Made by a program: the position numbers and the translations under genes. The notes below the pieces were generated by a model. It ran no database searches. It had not been told where the DNA came from and saw only the letters and a program-made list of their open reading frames with translations. A stretch of 64,000 nt of DNA, from assembly GCA_022828595.1 (NCBI GenBank), contig JAKGHH010000008.1:24234378-24298377 (forward strand). Reading direction: 5' to 3'. This document shows, piece by piece, positions 9,240-19,466 of the stretch (its first letter is position 1; every line of letters starts with the position of its first letter). The DNA comes from Nelumbo lutea. Lineage: Eukaryota > Streptophyta > Magnoliopsida > Proteales > Nelumbonaceae.

Positions 9240-11241
9240 ATGTCTAGCTTTGATAGCTCAGACGATTCTTCGAGTAGGGCCGACGTAGGTTCCACCAACC
9301 GAGCCGTGTCCCCAGACTGCCTCAGTGATCTTGAGGTGGAGCTTGAGGACTATGAAGCAGTAGGCCGAGTCGCTTCGGGCAGTTTGGCGTCTACCTCCCG
9401 CCGAGGTCGGATGCTAGACAGGTTTGGTCCTTCGACCATGACGCCTGAGGGGCTTCAATCCATACTTCTGTCTTACAATCTTCCTGGGGGGTACACATAT
9501 TTTATTCCTTCGGGCAGCTTTCCTTGGGAACACGGTCCTGACGAGATCGTGATTTTTCGAGAGCAGCTCGCTGCGGGGTTGCGACTTCCTTTCCATCCCC
9601 TTCTCGTCGAAGTCATAAACCACTTTGGTGTCACCATTGGTCAGCTTCACCTGAACTCTATTCGGAACCTGGTGGGGACAGTTTCCCTTTTTTGCGAGCA
9701 GAACTTCCCCTTGGGCTTAGAGATATTCTCCTCTATCTTGATGCTCAAGAGACAGGCGGGTTCTCTTCCTGGGGGGAGACGGGCGTATTACCTTTCTCCT
9801 CGCCAAGGTTTTAAGCTTCTGCACGATCTTCCTAATAAGGTCCCGGCTTGGAAGCGGGACTACTTCGACGTGCGAAGTGCACAAGGATGGCCCTTTCAGA
9901 CCGAGTGGGGTGAGGCCACTCCCGATTTAGGCGTAACTCTCGATAAAGAGACGGTGAAGGGCCTCCGGCAATGGGCACGACAAGGCTTAAAGTGCCACCA
10001 CTACTTAACGGAGGCCAAGCTTATTGCAGCCGGCCTGAGTTCGGGTAGGTTTCTAGCTATGCGGTTCTTGCTTGCTCTGTTCTTTTCGTTTTTTTTTTTT
10101 TGATGTCGAACTCGTTTCTACAGGTGTCATGGACGCGGAGAGAACTCGTGGGGGGTGTTTGTTTCAAGGTATGAAGAGGAGGAAGCGGGTCGCCAAGCGA
10201 ACTCGTACCGAGCTACCCCTGGATGAGGAGCCCCAAGTTCCTAACCATACGCCGGAGGATCTGCCCAGGGAGCCCGAAGTGACTCCACCGGTGCACGAAA
10301 CTGCCGGGGCGCCTTACGCTGAGACCACTCATACGGGCGCTCCTACGTACTCAAGTGCTCCTGCTCACTTCGGGTCTGCTCATACGCGGGCTGGGCCCTC
10401 AGGCTCGGAAGCTCAAGGGGAGTTTAGGAGCATGTTGACGCCAAACTACGCTCTTCAGAAGAGTAGGGACGCTACTTTCCCTGAGGAGGTCGCGGCGTGG
10501 ACCGATCTTCCCTTGAATCAGGTCGCTTGCCGCGCCGTAACACATGCCATGGTGGTAAGTTAGATTCCGACTTTTTTATTCTGTTGCTTCTGCTGTCATT
10601 TGCTCACTTGTTTCTTTTGGTAGGTGAATTCTTCAATTCATGCCTTGGCGGCCCAAGTGGAGAGGAGCTCGCGATAGGCGCGAGCTGCTGAGGCTGCCGC
10701 TCATGCTGCTGAAGAAGCCTTCCGTGCTGCAGAGGCAAATACCCAGGCTGCTGAGGCGGCTGCTTATGCTGCTGAAGAGGTGGCTGCTTATGCTACTGAA
10801 GAGGCTGCTCGTGTCGCGATGGCCAGGCAGGCGAGGTCTTGGCGTGACGCCGAGGCCATGGGGGTAGTTGTCAAGCATATGGCGGACTTGAAGTTGGATT
10901 TGCAGCATCAAGTCGAATATCTTCAAGAGGACATCAGGGAGAGAACACATATTTTTTCCCAAGGCATTGAAGACGCCAAGAAGAAGAAAGTTGAAGACTA
11001 CATTGCCTCTCCGCGTTTTGACGATCTGATGGTGGACTCTTACAGGAGGGGGTTCAAGTTGATCCAGTGGATGATCCGGAATACGTACCCCGACCTCGAT
11101 GTAAGTGCCATAACCACTTCGCGTATAACTCAGGAGATGGCCAATGCTACCGATAGCGAGCCGGAATCTGAAGGAGAGGCAGGGCCTTCGGGTGTTGTTG
11201 AAGTGCCTTCCGATGGCGAAGAAGTGGCTCCGGGCATGTAA
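9240..11241 (+). CDS. Spliced antisense gene of the Tat element (Transposase_28-like)
   Basis: This gene lies between pol and the 3' LTR, on the strand opposite to gag-pol. Exons are 9240-10044, 10124-10554 and 10624-11241. Both introns are GT-AG (10045-10123 and 10555-10623, the second with GTAAGT) and both joins keep the frame, giving 617 codons plus stop. One in-frame TAG (10675-10677) interrupts exon 3. Residues about 75-190 (from YNLPGGYTYFIPSG through FHPLLVEVINHFGV to NSIRNLVG) resemble the Pfam family called putative gypsy-type transposon (Transposase_28), as I recall it. The N-terminus is Ser/Asp-rich. Exon 2 encodes a basic cluster (MKRRKRVAKRTR), a possible nuclear signal. Exon 3 begins with an Ala/Glu-rich repeat, probably coiled coil. 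Antisense extra ORFs are known from Tat-lineage elements but their function is not established. The ATG at 9240 was chosen because it follows the TATA box at a suitable distance and begins the conserved acidic head. Confidence 0.8.
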
Positions 11242-11481
11242 ATTTTCTTTTGTCAATGTACTGTTTCTTGCAATGGAATGTCTTTTTCCCCTTGCTCATC
11301 TTCCCCGAACTGTTTCTTTGTCTGCCATTGTCCGGGCTATTAAATTTCCACGGTCTTTTATGCCGCGAACTGGTTTTTTGCCGAGCTGATAATATGCTCT
11401 TCTTTGTTTGTCTACGCCGAAGTTCCTCTTGGCTTGCCTCGTGGCACCTAGAACTTGATTTCGTCCACTTCGCTTGGTGGT

Positions 11482-14400
11482 TTATAGGTAGTATCGCCTT
11501 AAGTTCACAACGTTCCACGCTCGAGGTACTCGTTTGCCTTCCAAGGTTTCGAGTTCGTATGCGCCCCCAAGCGCTCTTTTTACTTTATAGGGCCCTTCCC
11601 AATTAGGTCCAAGCTTGCCCATGCCGGGTTCGGGCACCATAATCTTACGAAGTACCAGGTCGCCGACTCGGAAGCTTCGTTGCTTTACTCTGCTATTGTA
11701 GTAGCGAGCTACCTGCTGCTGGTATGCTGCTGTTCGGATGTGCGTGAGGTCCCTTACCTCGTCCAGTAGGTCAAGGTTGGTACGTAACTCATCTTCGTTC
11801 GTCTGATCGCCGTATGTTTCTAATCGCAATGTTGGTATTTCGATTTCCGCCGGGATCACTGCTTCAGTGTCGTAGGTGAGGTTGAAGGGGTTTTCTCCTG
11901 TGGCTGCTTTTTCGGTAGTTCGGTGAGCCCATAAGACACTTGGTAGCTCTTCGGCCCACAATCCCTTAGCACGATCCAGACGTGCTTTCAGTCCGCGCAA
12001 GATGGCTCTGTTCATTACTTTCATCTGACCGTTTGTTTGCGGGTGCGCGACTGACGTGAAATTTTGCCGAATCCCCATGTTCTGGCACCATTCTTGGAAC
12101 TTGATATCCTCGAACTATTTGCCGTTGTCGGAGATTAGTACCCGAGGTAACCCGAACCGACATACTATGTTCTTCCAAAAGAAGTTTTGTATGTTTCGAG
12201 CCGTAACAGTTGGCAGAGGTTCGACTTCTATCCACTTCGTAAAGTAATCTACTGCAACAACTAAGAATTTTCTTCCGCCTATTGCTGGTGGGAATGGCCC
12301 TAGGAGGTCGATGCCCCATTATGCAAAGGGCCACGGGCTGGCGAGGCATTTGAGGTCGGAGGCAGGTTGATGGTGGATATTAGCGTGCTTCTGACACTTG
12401 TCGCATTTTCTGACGAGCTCGACAACTTTTGCCTTCATCGTTGGCCAGTAGTATCCTTGTCGAAGTGCCTTTTGGGCGAGTGCTCTGCCCCCCAAGTGTC
12501 CGCCGCACAGGCCTTCATGAGTGTTGCGGAGTACGAACTCGGCTTCGGCAGGTCGCAGGCAACGCAAATATGGGAGCGTGTACGACCGTCGATACAACCG
12601 TTCGTCTATCATGACGTATTTGGCCGCCTGGCGCTGCACCCTCTTGGTCGCATTGCGTTCTGCAGGGAGGGTTCCGTCTATCAAGAAGCTCGCGAGTGGA
12701 TCGATCCAGCTCGGCTCTGCCTCCAAGACGGGAGCGACCTCCTCTGTCCCCCCGAGAATACTAGGCCGAGGTAAGTCCTCTATGTACACAGTTCTCATAT
12801 TGTTGTGACTTGTACTGGCTAACCGGGACAGGGCGTTGGCCCCAATGTTTTCTGACCTCGGGATTTGCCTGATGATGTGTGACTGGAAGTTCAGCATGGC
12901 TTCTTTTACTTTGGCCAAATATGCGATCATGGAGAGATCGCGTGCTTCGTACTCGCCGGTAACTTGGTTCACCACGAGCTGAGAATCGCTGCAGATGACC
13001 AAGTGTTTTGCCTTTACCTTTCGCGCTAGGTCCAGCCCGGCGATCAGTGCTTTGTACTCTGCCTTGTTGTTGGATGCTGCGAACTCAAAGCGTAGTGCGT
13101 ATTCTAATTTTGTGCCGCCCGGGCCGCACAAGACTATTCCAGCTCCGCTGCCTTGCCAGTTCGAGGAACCGTCCACGTGAAGGATCCAGGGCTCCTCATC
13201 CCAGTTCGCGCTTCGCCTGACCAGGAGAGATGCCACACTGGCTGCTACTTCACGGGGTTCGGACTCTATGGGCTCAGGAGCTCCGGGTTCGCCCGAACTA
13301 GGGACCTCGGGCTCGACCTGTGGGGCTTCGTGGCTGAAAGTGCACTCAGCGATAAAATCTACCAAATCTTGGGCCTTGATAGTGGTTCTCAGTTTGTACT
13401 GGAGGTTGTACTCGCTGAGTTCGATGGTCCATTTCGTCAGTCGACCGGAAACCTCGGGTTTGAGTAAAACTTGTCTAAGAGGTTTGTCAGTTAGGACGAT
13501 GACGGTGTGAGCTTGGAAGTATGGGCGGAGTTTCCGAGCTGCTATTACTAGGGCGTATGCTAGTTTTTCTATTTCCGGGTACCTTGCCTCTGCTCCCTGC
13601 AAAATTTTACTAACATAATAGATGGGTCGTTGGACCCGGTCTGTATCTTTTATCAGTACCGAACTGACCGCCTCGTCGCTCGCCGAGAGGTATAGTTCTA
13701 AGACCTCGCCCACCTTAGGCCGGGCTAAGGTTGGCACACTAGCGAGGTAACCTTTCAGTTCGTCGAACGCGAACTGGCAGTCCTGGGTCCACTCGAACCC
13801 TTTGCCTTTGATTGCCTTGAAGAAGGGTAGGCAGCGGTCTGCTGACTTAGACAAGAAGCGGCTTAAAGCGGCTATGCGACCGTTTAGCCTCTGAACCTCT
13901 TTTACTTTCCGAGGTGGTTTCATATCTAGACTGGCTTTTACTTTGTCCGGGTTGGCCTCAATACCGCACTGATTGACAATGAAGCCTAGGAACTTGCCTG
14001 AGGTGACGCCGAAGACACACTTGTTGGGGTTCAACTTCATGCTAAACTGACGCAGTATTTGGAAAACAGAATCTAAGTCTTGTATTAATTCTTGTGAAAA
14101 CTGAGTCTTGACGACTATGTCGTCTACATAGCACTCTATCTTCGTACCAATCAGGGGCCGAAATAGCCTATTTACAAGTCTTTGGAAAGTCGCTCCGGCA
14201 TTTTTTAGTCCGAAGGGCATGACTTTGTAGCAATACAGGCCGAACTCGGTTATGAAGTTGGTTTTTTCCTCATCGGATGGGTCCATCCTAACTTGGTTGT
14301 AGCCCGAGTAGGCGTCCAGGAAGCTTAGCAACTCGTTTCCCGAGGTCGCGTCCACTAGGCGGTCAATTATGGGGAGGGGGAAGCAATCTTTCGGGCAAGC

Positions 14401-17307
14401 TCGATTCAGGTCGGTATAGTCGACGCACATGCGCCACTTGCCGCTTGCCTTTTTTACCAACACCAGGTTGGCCACCCAGCTCGGGTAATGGACTTCCCTT
14501 ATGAAGTTTGCTGCGAGGAGCTTCTCGACCTCCTCGTCGACCGCTCTCCAGCGTTCTGGGGCTAAGTTGCGTTTCTTCTGTCTAACGGGTCTGACTACAG
14601 GGTCAGTATTAAGTTTGTGAGTTATCAGTCCGGGGCTAATGCCGGGCATGTCGGCCGCGGACCAGGCAAAAATATCTAAATTTTGAAGTAAAAAACTCAC
14701 CAGTTCGATTCGTAGGTGATCCTCGATGGAAGCTCCGATGCTTAGTGTGCGAGCTGGGTCCGTAGCCGAAGTCGGGATTGCGGCAGTTTCCTTCGTGGGT
14801 GAAGCTCGTTCCTCACCTTGCTCCGCAGGCCACTCCAGTTCGAGGTCATCGGCCGCCTTGGTTTTTCCCTTTAGGGCGGCAACGTAGCACTTGCGGGACT
14901 CGAGCTGGTCGCCCCGCGCTACCCCTACACCGAAGTCCATAGAGAACTTCATGGCCAAATAGTAGGTGGAGACCGCCGCCCGTAGGATATGCGTGATCTA
15001 CTGCCCTATTATGGCATTGTAGGGGGAGGGGGTCGCGACTACCAGGAAATCATGGTTGAGTCTGACCGCACAAGGCCATGTGCCGACTTCCACAGGGACA
15101 GTTACTTTTCCGAGGGGCCTGACTTCCTCTCCGCTGAAACCCACCAGGGGAGTATTCGCGGGCTTCAGCTCGCTCCTCTGTAACTGCAGCTGGTCAAATG
15201 CTGATTTGAAGAGGATGTCGGCTGAGCTGCCCGAATCTACGAGTACGCGCCTGACCTTGAAGTCGCTGATCCTTAGTTTAATGACAAGCGCGTCATCATG
15301 GGGGTAGTGGATTCCTCGTGCGTCGTCCTCCGTGAAAAAGATTGGTTCTTTGGTCTTTGGTCTCTTTGGGGGGTTCCGTTCTTCGAGGGCCGCTTCGCGA
15401 ACTGAAGTCCGGGCTGCTGCCGAGGTACACCCCGCTACCACCGAACCTCCCACTATTACATGGATGGTTCCCCGAACTGGCCTCTCTTCCGGAGGCTGCT
15501 TCTGCAATGGTTCGGCATGTCTGTTGCTAGACTCGGGGGCATCCTTTTCGTGCTCCCCTTGCCGACCTGCTTTATTGTTATTGTTGTGCTGTACAAAGTT
15601 TCTCAAGTATCCGCGACGGATGAGCCCCTCTATCTCGTCCCGGAGGTTATTACACTGTTCGGTGCTATGACCATGGTCTCTATGGAAACTACAATACAAA
15701 TTCTTATTTCTCTCGTTCGGATTTCCCTTTAGGCGAGGTGGCCACTTAACGTACGGGGCGTCTTTGATCGTCATTAAAATCTCCGTCCGCCTCGTGTTTA
15801 ACGGTGTGTAGTCCGTCCGAACTGCTAGGGGGGCCCGAAACGACTGGTTCGGCTTCGGCTCCCGGGTCGGGTTTTTTCTATTCACCGGGTTGGAGAGCTC
15901 GCCTTCTCTCTTTCTTTTCTCGTTCCCGCCTTCGGTTCGCTGGTTGATTTCTTCCTCTATCCTCATGAACTTATCCGCGAGTTTGAGGAATTTGGCCACG
16001 GTTGCGGGCTGGTTGGCCACCATGTGCCATTTGAATTCTTTGTGCGTCACCCCACTTTTGGTTGCCGTGAGCTGCATTGCGGGGTCCAACCGCGGTATCT
16101 GCAAGCATGCTTCATTGAATCGTTTGATGTAGCCCCGAATGGATTCTCCTTCTCTTTGGACTACTCCGAAGATGCTCTCTTCTGTTCTGGGGCACCGTTG
16201 GCTGGTGACGAAGTGTGTGGTGAAGACTTGCACGAACTGGGCCCAACACTTTATCGACCCGGGGGCCAGGTTCCTGTACCAAGTGTGGGCTACCCCCCTG
16301 AGGGTGGTGGTAAAGGCCACGCACATGCACGATTCGCTGGCCCTGGCGAAGTGCATTTGGGACTGAAAGGTGTCAACATGGTCGTTGGGGTCGAAGGACC
16401 CGTCGTACTTGTCTAGAGGTGGGAGCTTGAAGTCTCTGGGTAAGGGGACCGCCATGAGTTCTGATGCGAGGGGGGAAGGAATCGAGAGAACCAGGGCAGC
16501 CCCTACCTCGTCCGAGCTCGTGTCTTTGCCTCTGAATTCCGACAAGGAGCAGGTGGCGGTTCGACGACTTCGCCGGCGCCTTCGCTGTTGAGCGGGCCTT
16601 GTACTGGCGTTGCTGGCCTCCGTGTTACCGAGCTCGATGGGCCCGGAATGCTGGTAGTCCGCCGCCAGGGCGCTGAATCGGTTTTCGATGAGCGGGAGCT
16701 CGAGCTTGGAGCGTTGGGGTGCCGACCTCGCGGGTGAGGTTCCCGACCCGCCTGCGGGTTGCGAGGCGGGGATGACACTTTTCTCTCTTCGGCCTGGGGA
16801 TGAGGCCTGGCTGTTAGGGTGGTTCTGGGGCCGGGAGGCCTTCGCTTGGTGGGGGCGTCCATCCTGTGGGGAGGCCTTGACCGGCCTCGGAGCAGGGTGG
16901 CGAGGTGGAAGTAGTGGTTGGTTCAGTGGCAGTTGGGGGAACTATTGTTGATAGTGATACTGGGAGATGTTGTGCAGCACTTGGTACTGGTGAAACTGGT
17001 GCTGCTGGAACTGTTGCATTTGGGTTTGCATTGCCTGCATGCACTGCATCAAGTCCTCCAACCGGTTTTGGCTGGCTGCCAGGGGGACGGCAGTCGGTTC
17101 AGTGAAGGTTGTCTCAATGGGGGGAGGAAAGGGGATGATTGTGGTAGGAGGGTTTACGGGTGCCATTGCTTGTGGCGCGTTCAAGCTAGGGATCCCATCC
17201 GTCGAAAGGGGGATGGTGAACTGTCCAACGCACACCACGGGGACTTGAAGTTGTTCCCCGGTGGCGTTTGTCTCCGTGCCACGTCCGGTGTTGTTGGAGG
17301 AGGCCAT
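11482..17307 (-). pseudogene. gag-pol of the Tat element, one frame with four stops
   Basis: From ATG at 17307-17305 to the final stop at 11482-11484 the minus strand keeps one reading frame for 1,942 codons. There is no frameshift. Four internal stops occur: TAG at 16944-16942, TAG at 15000-14998, TAA at 12321-12319 and TAG at 12117-12115. In order it shows a Gln/Pro-rich N-terminus, a retrotransposon gag domain (HTWYRNL near 16281), a Cys/His motif (CSFHRDHGHSTEQC), a protease (VDSGSSAD near 15237), and a reverse transcriptase with YVDD near 14130. A first RNase H, a second RNase H (LHVDGSSNWQGSGAG) and an integrase zinc finger (CDKCQKH) with catalytic-core remnants follow. The protein ends without a chromodomain. 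Because of the stops it cannot make full polyprotein without readthrough. All four stops are one C-to-T change from a Gln codon. Confidence 0.92.
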
Positions 17308-17380
17308 GAGTGTTGGGTTTTTTTTTTTTTTTGAAGAAAAGGGGTTATCGAAGTTTGGAGGGAGGCTTTTTGAAGCGTGA

Positions 17381-17397
17381 TCCCACAGACGACGCCA
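17381..17397 (-). promoter_or_regulatory. Primer binding site of the Tat element
   Basis: Two bases inside the 5' LTR the minus strand reads TGGCGTCGTCTGTGGGA. The TGG start is complementary to a tRNA CCA end. Tat elements commonly use an arginine tRNA; the exact tRNA was not checked. Confidence 0.75.
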
Positions 17398-17399
17398 AT

Positions 17400-18187
17400 T
17401 GATGGAGCGCGATCCGGCCGGTCTTAGTTGTCCGCTGCCTTGCTTCCGAACGGGGTAGCAGGGAACCTGAAACGGAGGAGATGGGGAAGCTCCGGGGGGA
17501 ACCCGGTGTAGAGGCTCCAAAGCTCAAGTTAGAATCCTTCAAAAGCAAGGTAATACCAGATAGCGCCAAGTTTGCATACCTCTGTTGTCGGGGGGCAGGA
17601 GGCTCTTATAATCACTTTGTGCACTCGTCCTGGGGCCCTTGTCAGGTCAGGTATGATTACCCTTGTGCTTGTCAATTCGGCCGTCGTCCTTTCTGCTGAG
17701 ACAGAACCGTCACTGCCTAACCGTCATCTAACTGGAGATGGTGGTGTCAGTGGCGGTGGCAGGTGGCCGTTCAGGGTGCTACCGCCAAACGTCAGATCCC
17801 AAGTTAGTCAGGCGCGGCACCCTTGGGCACGAACTTCCTTAGTGTCAGGCGTGGTACGACTTGTTTGGTTTTGGTGCCAAGTGATGCGAAGTGCTGAGCG
17901 GGGTGGTCTTGAGCTCGGAGGTATCTATAGAGCAAGTCAGTTCGACGAAGTGTATCCCGAGCTGTTACAAGGTGGGTCAGTTCGGCGAAGTGTATCCCGA
18001 GCTGTTACAAGGTGGGTCAGTTCGGCGAAGTATATCCCGAGCTATTACAAGGGGTGAGTTCGGGCCCCCGGTAGGGGGTTCAGTTCGCTCATGTCCCCTT
18101 CCCGCATAGGCTTGGCCCCTTTTGCCGCGCTGTTGTTTCTGCCACGTGTCACGTAATAGAAAGGTCGGGCCAAATTTTCCTTCATCA
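17400..18187 (-). repeat. 5' LTR of the Tat element
   Basis: A 788-bp LTR. On the minus strand it begins TGATGAAGGAAAATTTGG and ends in CCATCA. It holds three units of the U3 tandem repeat (about 17936-18052). On the minus strand a TATA-like ATTATAAGAG lies near 17604-17613 and may mark the U3/R boundary (inference). Confidence 0.93.
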
Positions 18188-18192
18188 TATAT

Positions 18193-19216
18193 ATATATGT
18201 GTGTACAGGTATATATAAATATATATTTTATCAATAAATAATGTATAATTATATTTTATATATAATATATGAAATATTTTATATTTAATTTATGTTTTTT
18301 AATTTAATTTTAAATATTTTATTTATAAAAATATTAAAAATTGTAATTTAAGGCCAAAAAAGGTTTTTTTTGGAAAAAATAACAAAGCACCTTGAGACAC
18401 ATAGATCTCGAAAAATTATCCAAAAAAAAATAAAACCTATCAGACATTGGAGTGCAAGGTTATGACCTCTTGAAGTTTGCATACTCAGTTAGTATGCAAC
18501 TTACGACCCAGTCACAGGGTCAAATGGGTCAACGATCCAATCATCCAGGTCAGATGGTTTTTACCAAGTCAATAGTTTTTTACCTTCTTCAGGTTTTACT
18601 TAAGCCAGACCCAAAATCTTGAATGGATGATGGTTCAAACAGTTCAACCGGCCGGGTCAACGATGGGTTGAAAACCCTTGTACCTAATTATAATTGGTCA
18701 TAATTCATAAGTCATATACTAGTTTACATCTTTCCCCATTTATTGTTTGTCTTCGGTTCTATCTCATCCAACAGGAAATGTAGTTCTACAAATTAAAATC
18801 GAAGTCCACATTTTATTTTACACTTCACTAGAAGCTATCTGCCTCACCAAAGATGTGGGATTGCAGCAAGATGGATACAAGTTCTACATCCTCCACATTG
18901 CACCATGCACATATCAACATCTATATTGGTATTCTGGATTGACTAGTGGATTTTTTCTTGGATTAGGAGGCCATTATGCATCAGCTGTTGGACGAAACTA
19001 AAGAAAAAACATTAGACTCTGGAGCTAAAAGTGAAAAGATCTCCTTGACCTCAAAACAACACAAATTAGTAGTACAAGCACTAAAAACCCTGCTCTGACC
19101 CCAAAACAACACAAATTAGTACAAGAGCAGCTTCCTCTCTGCACGAATGTTTTCTGCTTACCAGAAGTGGATAGTTCAAGGAAGAACGCTTGTTTGTCTC
19201 ACAAAAAGTGGCAAAA
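18193..19216. other. AT-rich flank and 3' side of PLMT
   Basis: It begins in an AT/GT microsatellite into which the Tat element inserted, then runs through AT-rich DNA. Near 18500-18690 there are phrases such as 'ggttcaaacagttcaaccgg' like those in the MITE at 46066-46355, so a degraded copy may be present. The last roughly 200 bases before 19216 should hold the PLMT 3' UTR. Confidence 0.4.
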
Positions 19217-19466
19217 TCAGGAGAGTGGCTTTGCACGAGTGGCTGGATTTTCTTTGGATTCTATCCATATCATGAACACATAGCCAAATACCCATAGAAG
19301 GATGTACCGAAGAGGAACCCAATGTAAACATGCAAGAAGACTCAGAATGCTTCCTATGTATTGCGGATCCCTGATGTATCCAAAAGGGAATTCTGTTACC
19401 CAAGGAATGTCTTTTCCAAAGCGTACACCATAGTAAGTACCAGTCTCACCCAGCAACTGATATACC
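19217..19466 (-). CDS. PLMT: PLMT exon 2
   Basis: Codes for the last base of Arg82 through Ser164, then TGA at 19219-19217. It follows acceptor ttacag (19472-19467). It carries the RDPQYIGS cofactor-binding motif. Confidence 0.93.

Larger units (their letters stand above)
7823..18187 (-). mobile_element. Full-length Tat-lineage Ty3/gypsy retrotransposon
   Basis: A 10,365-bp element read on the minus strand. It has two LTRs (17400-18187 as 5' LTR, 7823-8573 as 3' LTR), TGATG...CATCA termini and a perfect TATAT target duplication at 7818-7822 and 18188-18192. The order from 5' is LTR, primer binding site, gag, protease, reverse transcriptase, RNase H, a second RNase H, integrase, an extra gene on the opposite strand, polypurine tract, LTR. 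The second RNase H, with no chromodomain after integrase, is the signature of the Tat lineage. Over the first roughly 310 bp the LTRs differ at about 11 positions by eye, all transitions, so the insertion is moderately old. A solo LTR of the same family lies at 1410-2264. Confidence 0.95.

Noticed and set aside
12367..16591. Many plus-strand open frames of 60-135 codons
   Set aside because: They are antisense shadows of the gag-pol frame, where high GC keeps other frames open; none shows a domain.
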